From Chlamydoabsidia padenii (lineage: Eukaryota; Mucoromycota; Mucoromycetes; Mucorales; Cunninghamellaceae): DNA of 64,000 bases. Below the pieces are notes generated by a model. That model had not been told where the DNA came from and ran no database searches. It saw nothing but the letters and a program-made list of their open reading frames with translations. The stretch covers positions 682,001 to 746,000 of the forward strand of contig JAIWND010000007.1 in assembly GCA_025330725.1 (NCBI GenBank), given 5' to 3'. Position numbers and translations under genes: made by a program. Below, piece after piece: positions 12,707 through 22,587 of this stretch; the first letter of the stretch is position 1, and the number at the start of each line of letters is the position of its first letter.

Positions 12707-13215
12707 ATTACTAGATAGGAGAGAGAGAGAGAGAGAGAGAAAGAGAGTCAATAATGAATGATAGGTTACAAAGCCATGGCATGACTGTATACATTACACA
12801 AACAAGGAAGAGTTAATAAAAAGAGGAGTCCAGTAAAAAGCAATATATTAAAGGATAAAAAAAAAACAAAGGTGAAATAATATATATAAAAGAAAAAAGG
12901 AAGAGTAATGGAAAGAAAGAGGAAATAATAAAATAAAGGGACACGATAGGACTTTTAAATTAGCGGGACCAACTCCTCCCCCCAAAAAAAGTGCATCCCC
13001 GTGCCCATAATGTAAGACTACCAGGGCCAGACAAGGTCATTATGATAAGAGTGTCACTGTCTTGACAACAATTTAGTATAGCTTTATTTTTAGTTGGTTG
13101 ATAAATGATGATGTATGATAAAGTAAAAAAAAAAAAAAGGTGTATACTATTTAACTAGACTTGAGTGTATAAAGATGGAGGAGAGGGAATTCAACTTCTA
13201 GGTAGGATAGACCAA
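12707..13215. other. upstream region of the kinase gene
   Basis: Lies between the kinase start (-) and the stop of the ZNF706-like gene (-). It contains the GA repeat at 12720-12742 (inside the possible 5' intron), A-rich DNA, and a CGGGACC-containing stretch near 12962. No gene is seen. Confidence 0.5.
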
Positions 13216-13648
13216 TCAAGCAGAGAAGCTTTCTTCACTGGGAATCTTGTCCTTGGGATGTTTAGCCTAAATAAGAGTAATACATATTAAAACCAAGTAC
13301 GAGTTGATCCCGTCGTCCTCCTTACCTCCATGTGCTGTACCAAAAGTTTGTAATTGGCCATTTGTGACATACAGGTGGGACACTTTATCTATATAAAACG
13401 AATAAGATTAGCATAATGGGAGCAATGGGTTATCTGTTTTTATTGTTGGTTTTACCTGTAAACCTGCTTGACGAGCACCTAATTGAGAAACGCCACCCTT
13501 TCTTTTCGCAGCTTCCTTTTGAGCCTTTTGTCTATGTGTGGTGAATTCAAATCGAGTAAGTTTCTTTCTTTTACATTGTTGTTACTGTTGCTGTTGTTGA
13601 TCGTCTATTGCTTCACCTTGCTTGTTCCTTTTGAGCCCCCCGAGCCAT
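13216..13648 (-). CDS. Small 4F5/ZNF706-like C2H2 zinc-finger protein
   Basis: Four exons encode a short basic protein of about 75 residues. The N-terminus MARGAQKEQAR is the 4F5/SERF-type start of the ZNF706 family. A Lys/Ala/Gln-rich helix and the segment GGVSQLGARQAGLQ follow. One C2H2 finger has CPTC, then HMEAKH, and the tail is HPKDKIP. This architecture matches human ZNF706 and plant At2g23090-like proteins, whose biochemical role is poorly defined. Exon 1 carries only 11 codons, so short-ORF finders miss the gene. A CCGCC-type element (13731-13747) lies about 85 bp upstream. Confidence 0.85.
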
Positions 13649-13730
13649 GTTGTTTATGGAAAGAAGTAATGAAAAGAGAGAAGAAAATAAATCCCTTGCC
13701 TCTTCTTTTTTTTTTTTTTTTCATCCTTCC

Positions 13731-13747
13731 GATTTCAAATCCCGCCC
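13731..13747 (+). promoter_or_regulatory. candidate promoter element GATTTCAAATCCCGCCC
   Basis: One of the best matches to the recurrent element TTTCAAATYCCGCC. It lies about 83 bp upstream of the ZNF706-like start codon at 13648. Function is inferred only from recurrence and position. Confidence 0.45.
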
Positions 13748-13867
13748 AATCAAATCAAAAGAAGTGAATAGACTTCTTGAGATCAAAGATACAGATCGAC
13801 TTTATATTTATTTACATAATGCAATAAGGACTATTGATTAATTAATATAAACTAATTGGTATATGTT

Positions 13868-14715
13868 ATCAATTCTATTTTAGCACGACCCCAATAGGAT
13901 GATTGTTATCCCAAGTATCCCCAATCCAAGATTTGTGGTTGAGAGAAGACTTGTCCTATTCAGAGTCACTAATACCACCAAACCAATCGGTACGTTGATA
14001 ATCCATGTGTTGTGTGTCCAGCCAATAGATGTTTATATGAGGAACAAGTAATCATGAGTCAGGTATACCCAATTTCATCCGTGTGGCTGTAGTCGCTACC
14101 AAATAAATCAGAGGTATCCATCGTCCGTAGCTACATCCTATTGTTCCTTCTACATCGTCTTGTCGTAAACCTGACTGTACATCGCCCCCCCCCTTTTTTT
14201 TGTCAATGGCATCAAATGCAATGGTGGTTTTGTTGTTTGAGACTATCACGAGGTGCTGATACCAATGGCTGTTGTTCCTATTGCTGCGAATAATGACCAA
14301 TTCCATTTGTCCCTATTGTCCTGCTCCTTTCACTCCACTGGTCTATAGTAGCAAGCACAAGCTTGTCAAAAAAAGGAGGAGAGGGTTAAGTATATTGTCA
14401 TTACAATATTGTTTCTTACCTTGACTTGAGCAGTTCCGACTCTTTTTTTTTTTTTTCCAAGCCATCACCAGTAATACATACCTGCACTATTTGAGGTCAT
14501 TCCTATAGATAAAAAGTAACTAGATTAGTATGTAGGTTGTTTTGCAGTTTAGATTCTTATCGACTTGCCTTTAATCCCACAAGAACCATACGCCAACCAA
14601 GGCACCTTGTCGCACAGAGCTTGTAAAATAACTTTTACCAAGGGTTCCCACCATCCCAGTAAAGATCATGGTGCCACGTGAGGGAGCTTTTAGTCCAAAA
14701 GGTAAAGGCATCGTA
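13868..14715 (-). pseudogene. decayed gene remnants, including an MFS (DHA2-type) transporter fragment
   Basis: Read on the minus strand, 13885-14025 translates to WTHNTWIINVPIGLVVLVTL and then another hydrophobic helix before a stop. 'WxxW-I-INVPIG' is the landmark of DHA2-family 14-TM drug/H+ antiporters (WRWIFxINxPIG). An adjoining out-of-frame piece (14052-14130) reads GRWIPLIYLVATTATRMKLG. Further upstream (14580-14713) is a short start MPLPFGLKAPSRG with a hydrophobic stretch and then a stop, faintly like a tafazzin N-terminus. No continuous frame joins these parts. I call this an eroded locus; the tafazzin hint is weak. Confidence 0.4.
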
Positions 14716-15326
14716 TGGTTCAAAAAGGGAAAAAGAAGGAAAAGAAAGATAAAGTCAGTTGGGCGGCGGCGTTTTTTTTTTTTTAAAAAAAAAAAGATCC
14801 CTTGTCATTTTTAAACGCCGCTCACGGAAGAAAAAATGGCATGTCTTTTACTGTGATGCAGTTATTGGTCTGATTTGGTAAGGGCAAGGTGGATTGTTAT
14901 TTTAAAAAGACGGGAGTAGATCGAACTTTAAACATGCTGTGAAAAGTAAAAAGAAAGACCAGGACGTGTGGCGATGATTCAAAAAGAGGCACGTGAAATG
15001 GTGTGTACTCTATAGTGCGCGTAGTCGAAGAAAGATAAGGTCAGGTACTATGTCAAGTTTTTTTTTTCTTTTTTTTTTTTTGCGTGCATTAAAAGAAAGA
15101 AAAAAGCACATGAAAGAATAAAAACCCGAACTTGAGAGAGAGCCTTGTGATATATGAGCGTTTCAGCTTTTTTGCTTGGATTTTTTGTTTCGAAGATTTA
15201 AAACTCCATCGGGCCTGAATTTTTATTACTTTTACTTCTCTTTCACTTTATTTTTACTTTATCATCCCGTCTTTATCTTTATCTTTGTATACATATATAT
15301 CTTTGTATTTGTTTACTTTATTGTCC
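14716..15326. promoter_or_regulatory. upstream region of the coiled-coil membrane protein gene
   Basis: Contains GGGCGGCGGCG at 14761-14771, a T12/A12 palindrome at about 14772-14795, and TTTTTAAACGCCGC at about 14809-14822. Poly-T tracts (15058-15081) and pyrimidine-rich DNA run up to the start codon. No coding sequence. The CCGCC-type sites resemble elements seen upstream of other genes in the window. Confidence 0.4.
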
Positions 15327-16892
15327 ATGTATAACACTATTGACAATCTCCATTCTTCGTCTTCTGTGGATTGCCTAATGTCAAGTCAACATGCCAAAGT
15401 GGTGGTACCTCCTCATGAACATGATTCTCCATCAAGACACGAATTGATTCACATGGCCTCTATACGTTTACGACGTCGACAACTTGAAGAAGGACTATCT
15501 GGTGCTAAATCCAAAGTAACTCGCCTGCAGTCTGAATTGGACGACCTGCGAATCGAACTGACTACTACAGAAAGCGTTTTATCCAAATTTGGCCAACCTG
15601 ATGATCGGCAGTTACAAGCACTGGAACGGCGATTCAATACTCATCAGCAACAATTGGATCATCTTTTATCTTCTTGTGCTAATCACATAGACTCTTTAAC
15701 AAAACCATCCTTGCCTGATAATGCCGTCACTGCCTCCACCTCCTTCTCCTCCACCTTGACTCGAATGTCATCCATCTTTAGCTCAAAACAACAACAAACA
15801 CCATCCGTCACAAGCGACATATCATCAACGTATACTGGATCATCATCAACACAAGAAGATAAGGATCGACGATCAAGGCGCCGTCAAAGGGTAAAGCAGC
15901 TTCGACAAGAGTACCAGCAACGACTACAGGTATATGATCCAACATGGAATGGCGATTGGAAAAGTACCAGCAGCAGCACCGACAACAAGGCGATTCACTC
16001 GACACAAAAGCCATCGCGTGTACAACCATCCACTGTTACCAAGGACACCATTGCATCCATCAAGAAGCGATCATCAACAAAACAACCAACAGCAATCAAG
16101 AAATCGCCAATTCCAGCATCCCAGTTTAAATCACCACACTGTTTATGCAAACGAAAAACAAACAAACAAGAACCAGGTAAGGATCTCAAAGGTGCATCAT
16201 CACTGACTCGACACAACAGCAAACATTCAGCAAAACCAACAACAACAACACCACCACTAGATGAATCGACCCTGGATCAACATGCAATATCATCGACACC
16301 TCTTGCTGATAACCATCCCACCATTCCAAACAATGGACCACCAAGTCAATCCAATGTATCAGAATGGCTTTTGGCACAACGACATTATCTCGATCAACAA
16401 CAAGACAACCTATCTATGGATGACATGCAACAGGATACGCAATTGACCAAACGATCTCCATCACTCAAGAACCACTCTTCTAGTCTATTCGATGACGTGC
16501 TACACTACTTGGATACTTTTAGCGACTTTAGTTACGACGCGACACTGGAGAAGGATCTCACTCAACTCTTGTCACCAATGAACGATCAACACTATCCTCG
16601 ACCCATGGACGCTGTAGTGTCTCCTGGTACCTCGCAACGTCCTTTATCCTTTTATCAACAGACTCGTGTATGTCACTTTATGGCAAACTGTGGTATGGTC
16701 AATGGATCTCGGTATTTGCTTCATGGCGTGAACAAGGGACTGTCTTGGTTTAAGTTTCTCGGTGTCTTGTCTTTGGCTTTGGTGATCAGCTTGGGACGTG
16801 GGCCTGATCATATGTTGTTATCACTTGACGAAATGGATTATTTGGATCTTATGGCTGATCAGGGTGATTCTGCTTATACTTACTATTTATAG
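15327..16892 (+). CDS. Unknown Ser/Gln-rich coiled-coil protein with one C-terminal membrane segment
   Basis: Single exon of 521 residues from the first ATG (15327); the open frame extends upstream without a Met. Residues about 40-115 form a heptad-rich coiled coil (SIRLRRRQLEEGL, RLQSELDDLRIEL). A long low-complexity middle follows, rich in Ser, Thr, Gln and basic residues (KKRSSTKQPTAIKKS). Near residues 465-485, WFKFLGVLSLALVISLG is a single transmembrane segment followed by an acidic tail of about 35 residues. This suggests a membrane-anchored protein with a large cytosolic coiled coil, perhaps a tether or organelle-surface adaptor. I recognise no family. Codon use and frame integrity look like a real gene. 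Confidence 0.75.
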   Translation: MYNTIDNLHSSSSVDCLMSSQHAKVVVPPHEHDSPSRHELIHMASIRLRRRQLEEGLSGAKSKVTRLQSELDDLRIELTTTESVLSKFGQPDDRQLQALERRFNTHQQQLDHLLSSCANHIDSLTKPSLPDNAVTASTSFSSTLTRMSSIFSSKQQQTPSVTSDISSTYTGSSSTQEDKDRRSRRRQRVKQLRQEYQQRLQVYDPTWNGDWKSTSSSTDNKAIHSTQKPSRVQPSTVTKDTIASIKKRSSTKQPTAIKKSPIPASQFKSPHCLCKRKTNKQEPGKDLKGASSLTRHNSKHSAKPTTTTPPLDESTLDQHAISSTPLADNHPTIPNNGPPSQSNVSEWLLAQRHYLDQQQDNLSMDDMQQDTQLTKRSPSLKNHSSSLFDDVLHYLDTFSDFSYDATLEKDLTQLLSPMNDQHYPRPMDAVVSPGTSQRPLSFYQQTRVCHFMANCGMVNGSRYLLHGVNKGLSWFKFLGVLSLALVISLGRGPDHMLLSLDEMDYLDLMADQGDSAYTYYL

Positions 16893-17440
16893 ATCCTCCT
16901 CTTCTCGGTCTACTGTATATAGTCTCCCCCCCCCTTTATATATATATAGCACCTCTTATTACAAATAGTTGATATTACTTACTGTCTATAGTTTATACAT
17001 ACAAAGTTATCCCTCTCTCTCTCTCTCTTTTTTTTTGTTAATGATGATCAATAAAAAACACTTTTTAGAATGACTTTAATAAGACGGGGACATGGTACAT
17101 AATTATAGATATGAAACACTGTGTGTAGATATCTCGACTTTGTAAAGACAATGGTTACATGAAGAAATAAAGTTAAGCCCTATGATATGACCTACATTGG
17201 CATCGTATTATTACAATGATTCCTAGTATGGACGTGCGTATGGTGCCGAGACAGAATATGGAAAAGTTTCCCAGGATCAGCTTATTTTGCATTGGGAAAG
17301 ACAAAAACAAAAACAAGGTACCACAAAGCGATTTACCATTTAACCGTCTACATAAAGATTATAATTATTAACAGAGATCATAGTTACAAAACAATGCTTT
17401 TTATTATTATTATTAAAGAGAGGCGCTAATCTAATGTAAT
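16893..17440. other. convergent intergenic region
   Basis: Holds the 3' ends of the coiled-coil gene (+) and cyclophilin (-), with CT-repeat and T-tract at 17012-17037 and AATAAA-like signals near 17050. No gene is seen. Confidence 0.6.
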
Positions 17441-18212
17441 CTATTCCTTGAGTTCACCAGAGTCAGCGATTTCAATCACAGCACTGGGACGACCACTTTG
17501 AGAGCCCAATTCTTCCAATTTGGCCAACACCTCTTGACCTTCAGCGATTTGACCGAATACAGTATGAGCACCATCCAACCAGGGGGTTTGATCAAAAGTG
17601 ATGAAGAATTGAGATCCATTGGTATTGGGACCCGCATTAGCCATTGACAAGACACCTTTACCAGTATGCTTCAATTTGAAGTTTTCACTATTTATAAAAA
17701 GTGAGTGGGGCCTGTCGAGTGAGTTCATGTTCCTACTTACTCGGGGAAGGTACGACCATAGATAGATTCACCACCACGACCATCACCCATAGTAAAGTCA
17801 CCCGATTGAGCCATGAAGGAAGGAATGATACGGTGGCTAGAAAGAGTCCCCCCCCCCAAAAAAAAGGCAGGTGAGTCTGACAGGTTAAAAAACATCATGG
17901 GCATCCCTCCATTATCATCCTTTTCCTTTTTTTGATTCTATAGTACTTACAACTTGGTTCCCTTATAGTGAAGAGGCTTTCCGGATTGACCAATACCCTT
18001 TTCACCAGTACAAAGAGCACGGAAGTTTTCGGCAGTCTTGGGTACTGTATCAGCAAAGAGCTAATGGGAGGAAAAGAGTGTCAGAATCAAGGTCAGGTGC
18101 TTTCCTTTTTTATTATTATTATTGTTTTACTTACCTTGAAGGTCATTCTTCCAGCAGGCTTGTTGTTGATAGCAATGTCGAAAAAGACTTTGGGGAGGTT
18201 CTTGGTGGCCAT
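17441..18212 (-). CDS. CPR1: Cyclophilin A, peptidyl-prolyl cis-trans isomerase
   Basis: Cytosolic proline isomerase and cyclosporin A target. Four exons join to a full-length single-domain protein of about 164 residues starting [17 protein letters not shown]. Active-site motifs are intact: [16 protein letters not shown] (catalytic Arg), [17 protein letters not shown], and [12 protein letters not shown] with the cyclosporin-binding Trp. It ends GELKE and has no targeting signal. Introns carry normal GTAAGT donors. It shares a 180-bp divergent promoter with the mitochondrial uS19 gene. Confidence 0.97.
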
Positions 18213-18392
18213 TTTATAAAAAGTGTTAATAGAGAAAAGAAAGACGAATGAAATTCACCGCGTCTTTTTTGAATTGAATTAACAACAAGGGTCGGTCGGT
18301 CGGGGTTTGTATTTTCTCAGCTTCCCGCTTTATTCACACCATTGTGGCTTTCTATTTTTCCTCCTTTTCTCTTTCTTCTCTACCATTCAACC
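18213..18392. promoter_or_regulatory. compact bidirectional promoter (cyclophilin / mitochondrial uS19)
   Basis: Only 180 bp separate the two divergent start codons. The stretch contains GAATTCACCGCG near 18250, a GGTCGGTCGGTCGGGG repeat at 18291-18306, and TTCCCGC at about 18323. A long pyrimidine-rich leader precedes the uS19 ATG. No TATA box is obvious. Confidence 0.5.
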
Positions 18393-18512
18393 ATGCCTCG
18401 ATCAGCTTGGAAAGGGCCATTCTTTGTATCATTCCCTGGTCTTCGTCAAGCCATTCAAAACGGTACACCTATTGCCACACAAGGTAAGTGGGCCATGGGG
18501 ATGGTTGACAGA

Positions 18513-18578
<66 letters not shown>

Positions 18579-18771
18579 ACACTAACTTGTACTTAATCCA
18601 TTAGCTCGTAGTTGCACCATTCTTCCTTCTTTTGTTGGCCTCAAGTTTTTAGTGCATAACGGAAAGGATTATCTGCCTGTGCATGTTACAGAAGAAATGA
18701 TTGGACATAAACTGGGGGAATTTGCCTTTACTCGTAAACGATTTACTTATCGATTCACCAAGGCCAAGTAA
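18393..18771 (+). CDS. RSM19: Mitochondrial small-subunit ribosomal protein uS19m
   Basis: Two exons encode about 87 residues: [20 protein letters not shown], then an intron, then [20 protein letters not shown] and [14 protein letters not shown]. This is the S19 fold (W-K-GPF, R-S-x-[20 protein letters not shown]). The short N-terminus and the absence of the longer cytosolic extension fit the bacterial-like mitochondrial form. The protein contacts 16S-like rRNA in the small-subunit head. The intron contains a 59-bp CA microsatellite. Confidence 0.93.
18514..18572 (+). repeat. (CA)n microsatellite in the uS19m intron
   Basis: About 29 CA units lie within the only intron of the uS19m gene, followed by a degenerate CACTCACACACAC tail. 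Probably length-polymorphic. Confidence 0.95.
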
Positions 18772-20426
18772 AACAACACAGCCAACCACACTTTATCCCA
18801 ATTACCTGTAGAATAGTTTATGTCTTGACCCACTTACTCCATTTTATTTTACTGTATAGTATAGTCATTCACATCACCCTCTATAATATATATATATATA
18901 TATCAATCTCATTAATAAATAAATCATATCGAATAACATCATCATTATTTTGTCTTAATGACCTACATTGAGTATGTTATCCTCGTCAATCTGACAATTT
19001 GCATGAATAACTGATATCCCTTCTATCCATTTTATGCTTGTCCTTGAACCTGACATCAACAGCTGTCAAACCCCGACAGGAGAGACGGGATTTCAATGCA
19101 TCAGACACTTTAACAAGATGAATGCTTTTGGAATTAGAGAGAAAATGAGTCTGTCATTTGAAAATAAAACTCCAAATACAGTGACACCTGCTCAAGTCTG
19201 GCAACTGCCTTCCACTTCCATCATTAAATCATCTCTTCTTAGGAGAGAGAAGCGGGATTTGAAAAGAGGGGAAGATAAAAAAAAAAAAGGGCGGGGCTGG
19301 GTTATTTTCTTCCCTCTCTTCTCTAGATCCAAATATCCAGTGTCTTTGAATGATGTTACACTTGAAAACAAAGGTAATGAATAAAAAGATATAAAAGGAG
19401 AATGCATGAACAAGATCTACTAACTAAATAAATAGCTTTTGATTCCCACCTCACGTTTGAAACTGACGAAGCATTTACTCTCATTTATCTTTCTATTTAG
19501 GAATCCTAAACTTGGCCAATACCCATCATACAACTTGTTGACTTTTCATGAATCAGCAAAGTCTGTCTGGTCTAATGGTAAGACAAACAAAAAGGCATTT
19601 ACTTGTTATAATAGTCTAAATACAGTATTCACTAAAAGTATTCTTGTTGTAGCTCTCTAATTATACTGTTTTCATCGTTAAAGATTCTCATACTTACTAT
19701 TGTTATGTATTGACATCATTACCTTGGGCTCATATTCAACAATCGGTGAATGACACATCCATTATCGACTCTGGTGTAGGTAAATCAACAATGTGTCAAC
19801 ATGCTACGGTAAGACATAATTTAAGGTAAGTATTTACAATATCACTATGATCATGCATCGCTCTGTCTTTTATTTCAGGAGGAGGGGGGGGGGACGAAAT
19901 AGGGGATATCACAACAGATCGACTATTGTATGCGGAAACTGGACAACTATATCATCATTCCTTTTTTTTTGACTTTGCCACACCAATCGAGACACCGCCA
20001 TTCCATCTGATATCATTAAAAGTCGATCAAAAACCAAGTTGAAACTCATTTAGAGTAGAAATAGTTTATATATACTTTATCCTAATAAACAATTACCATG
20101 ACAATATATCATTGTCAATTATATACAATAGACTATGATGACATATTGCTGCATTCATGAAAAAAGGAGGATCAGCATATCATCCAATAGGAATACATGG
20201 ATAATGTAGAACCAGAGTACCATAAGGTTGTACCTGGAACGTGGTTGAGTGATGTCAATGTGAGCCAATCATATTGTATGGATTATTATTTGAGACAATG
20301 GATAAAATCACTCCAGGTTTATTGGGGTTAGTTGGCTTGGGTACCTCCTCTTTTTCTTATAATTCTATTTATTGTGGAACTCTTTTTTTTTTCCTCCTCT
20401 TCTTCTTCTTCTTCTTTCACACCAAA
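18772..20426. other. intergenic region with a possible decayed spliced gene (about 19020-20045, +)
   Basis: Downstream of uS19m and upstream of the arrestin gene. Fragments between 19030 and 20045 look coding-like on the plus strand, with intron-like GTAATG/TTTAG and GTAAGA/TGTAG borders: a 116-codon open stretch at 19034, NPKLGQYPSYNLLTFHESAK at about 19501, and short pieces near 19790 and 19930. They do not join into one frame and I recognise no family. CCGCC-type elements lie at 19064-19076, 19085-19096 and 19251-19266 (AGCGGGATTTGAAAAG). Confidence 0.3.
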
Positions 20427-21955
20427 ATGACAAAGACTGCTAAAAAACAACAAGGCTTTCTTACTATTGAACTATTACCTGAATTTGGTCTCTCTTTGAA
20501 CGGCGAACCTGTTTATGGCCCTGGGTCGGTGTTTCAAGGTAGATATAAAATAAAAGGGGGCGCCATTTTTTTTTTTTCCCTTTCTTCTTTCTCACCTTTT
20601 TCTTTTCTTTTTTACAATACAATTATTTAGGCATTGTTCGATTATCTTTGCCACCACAACACAATGCACAACGACTTCGTATAGTATTCCATGCAACAGA
20701 AACTGTCCAACTTCATTCCACCATGACTTCAGTTATTCGTGGACGTCACCATCAACTCTTTGGCACACAACGCATCTTGTGGGAAAAACCTACCAACACC
20801 AATAACCAACCGACCGTGCCCAGCAACCAATATATGTTTACCATTCAAATGCCAATGATTCAGCATCCTCCTTCTATGGATTATGGTCGACTTCGTTATC
20901 GGTGTAAATATCGACTCACTGCCATGCTCGATTCTTCTTCTTCTACAGTGATATCTAGTACCTTGCATCCATTATTCACAGCTCACCAAACTGTCCATTA
21001 TCGACCTTGGATTACTACGCGTACTCTTAAAGTACCTCTGATTCGACACTCTCGATGGCTGGTGGTGAAAATGCCCAGCACTGACTATGTAACAGGTGAT
21101 ACTTGTCAACTTGACATCACTTTATCTCCTTCGGCATTAGCTTATTGTGTTCGGTCTTCCTTGGTGGGCATGCAAATTGTCATGGAATTGGTACAGATCG
21201 CCACATTACCTTGTCAACTCGAAGACGAACGTATTCCACCTTCTGAAACCGTTGTCTGTCGATCAAAGCCCACTGTGATTCATGCACCACCACCTTCTCT
21301 TCTTTTATTGGATCAGCAATCTTCAGGTTATCAACGTCGTACATCCATCTCTTCTTCCGCGCCTTCTTTGGTTCAAGCCTGTCTCTATACTTCCACTCGG
21401 CTCTCCTTGTCAATTCCTAACGATATTCCACCTACCTATGGTTTTGGCAGGGTGATCACCATCCATTACGAATTGGCATTAAAAGTATTGGGTAAGAAGC
21501 GAAATAAACAACTATGGGCTTCAGCATTTACTTCTTCAGGTGGGGATGAAATTCGCATTCCTTTGGTCATTGGTACTCTTGGTCATGGTATTCGGATCCC
21601 TGACGATATGAAGACTTATACAAACTTCTCTGGCGTTTTTGGTGATACTCGAACCCCTGCATTACCATCATCATCATCATCATCACCATCACATTTATTA
21701 TCAAGAGTCAACACATCTACTTCTGTCAATTCTATATCAACATTCTCAATGGCTCCCAGGCGACCTCCTCCTCCTCCTCCTTCCCGTCAAGATACAGTGA
21801 ATGACGAACCATCACAACAAGATCATCAAGACAATGCGGTCCCGGTGCCAAAGTTTTTACAAACTGTGGAATATGAAAATACCTTACCTTCCTATCATCC
21901 TTCTACTTTACCCCCTTATACTCCTTCTATTCCAAACCAATGTATAGCAGTTTAG
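20427..21955 (+). CDS. Alpha-arrestin (arrestin-domain protein, ubiquitin-ligase adaptor)
   Basis: Two exons encode about 475 residues. The N-terminus (FLTIELLPEFGLSLNGEPVYGPGSVFQG) fits an arrestin-N beta-sandwich. The arrestin-C part starts near RTLKVPLIRHSRWLVVKMPS and holds IPNDIPPTYGFGRVITIHYE, typical of Arrestin_C. A Ser/Pro-rich tail has a polyproline run and ends with two LPxY motifs (LPSYHP and LPPYTP). LPxY and PPxY motifs bind WW domains of Rsp5/Nedd4 ligases, so a role in ubiquitin-driven endocytosis of plasma-membrane transporters is likely. The Met at 20427 follows a long pyrimidine leader. Earlier in-frame codons carry no conserved sequence. Confidence 0.85.
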
Positions 21956-22587
21956 ACCACTCCTCTTTTTTGTTTACCTAGTATCTATTATACATTTAAA
22001 CCAGTTGTACATAATAATAATAAAAAACGTTTTCATCATTTGAAATAATCAAGGTCTCTTTTGGGTAAAACTTTCCATTTTAATGTTTGTTATGTGGGGT
22101 ATAAAAAATCAAAGGGGGTTGCATGTGTCACGTTGAATGGGATACCGTAAAAAGGCGCCGGCATCAGGTAATTGACGGATAAACTAACAGGCTAATGGTA
22201 TAAGCACCTTGAAGGTGGATCACCTTTCATCTTTTATTTACACCCCGCTGCTTTGTCATCCTGCATGATGAAGATTATCTAGATGATGGTTTCCTTTTAT
22301 TGTTCAATGAGGCAATGCCGTATATAGCACTTGCTTTCCTTTATTATATATAGTCCAACAAGCTTTTACAAGACCCACACGCCTACTGATTTGAACTATT
22401 GAAAATATGGATCGATCCATGCTATAACTAGAGTATCAAAGCATCCTTCACACTGCCAACACAAAAAAAGATATAATCGGAGTGTGATGGTTAAATCGCT
22501 GCATGAATCACATTAAGGACAGATTTTAATCATGTTTATTTTAATACAAGCAAAGTAAAACACAAAACTACATAATATGCAATACAA
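21956..22587. other. intergenic region, no gene seen
   Basis: AT-rich DNA downstream of the arrestin gene. AATAATAAAA near 22013 is a probable polyadenylation signal. No coding or RNA gene is recognised. Confidence 0.6.

Noticed and set aside
14761..14800. GC-rich plus T12/A12 palindrome as a terminator or replication origin
   Set aside because: A simple T/A tract is common in this AT-rich genome and there is no supporting context; left as part of an upstream region.
18342..18596. Long open frames made of His/Thr repeats
   Set aside because: They are readings of the CA microsatellite inside the uS19m intron; only the first exon part is real protein.
19561..19585. tRNA-like D-arm string (GGTCTAATGGTAAGAC), and a similar one near 22190
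   Set aside because: No matching T-psi-C arm, anticodon stem or acceptor pairing within tRNA distance.
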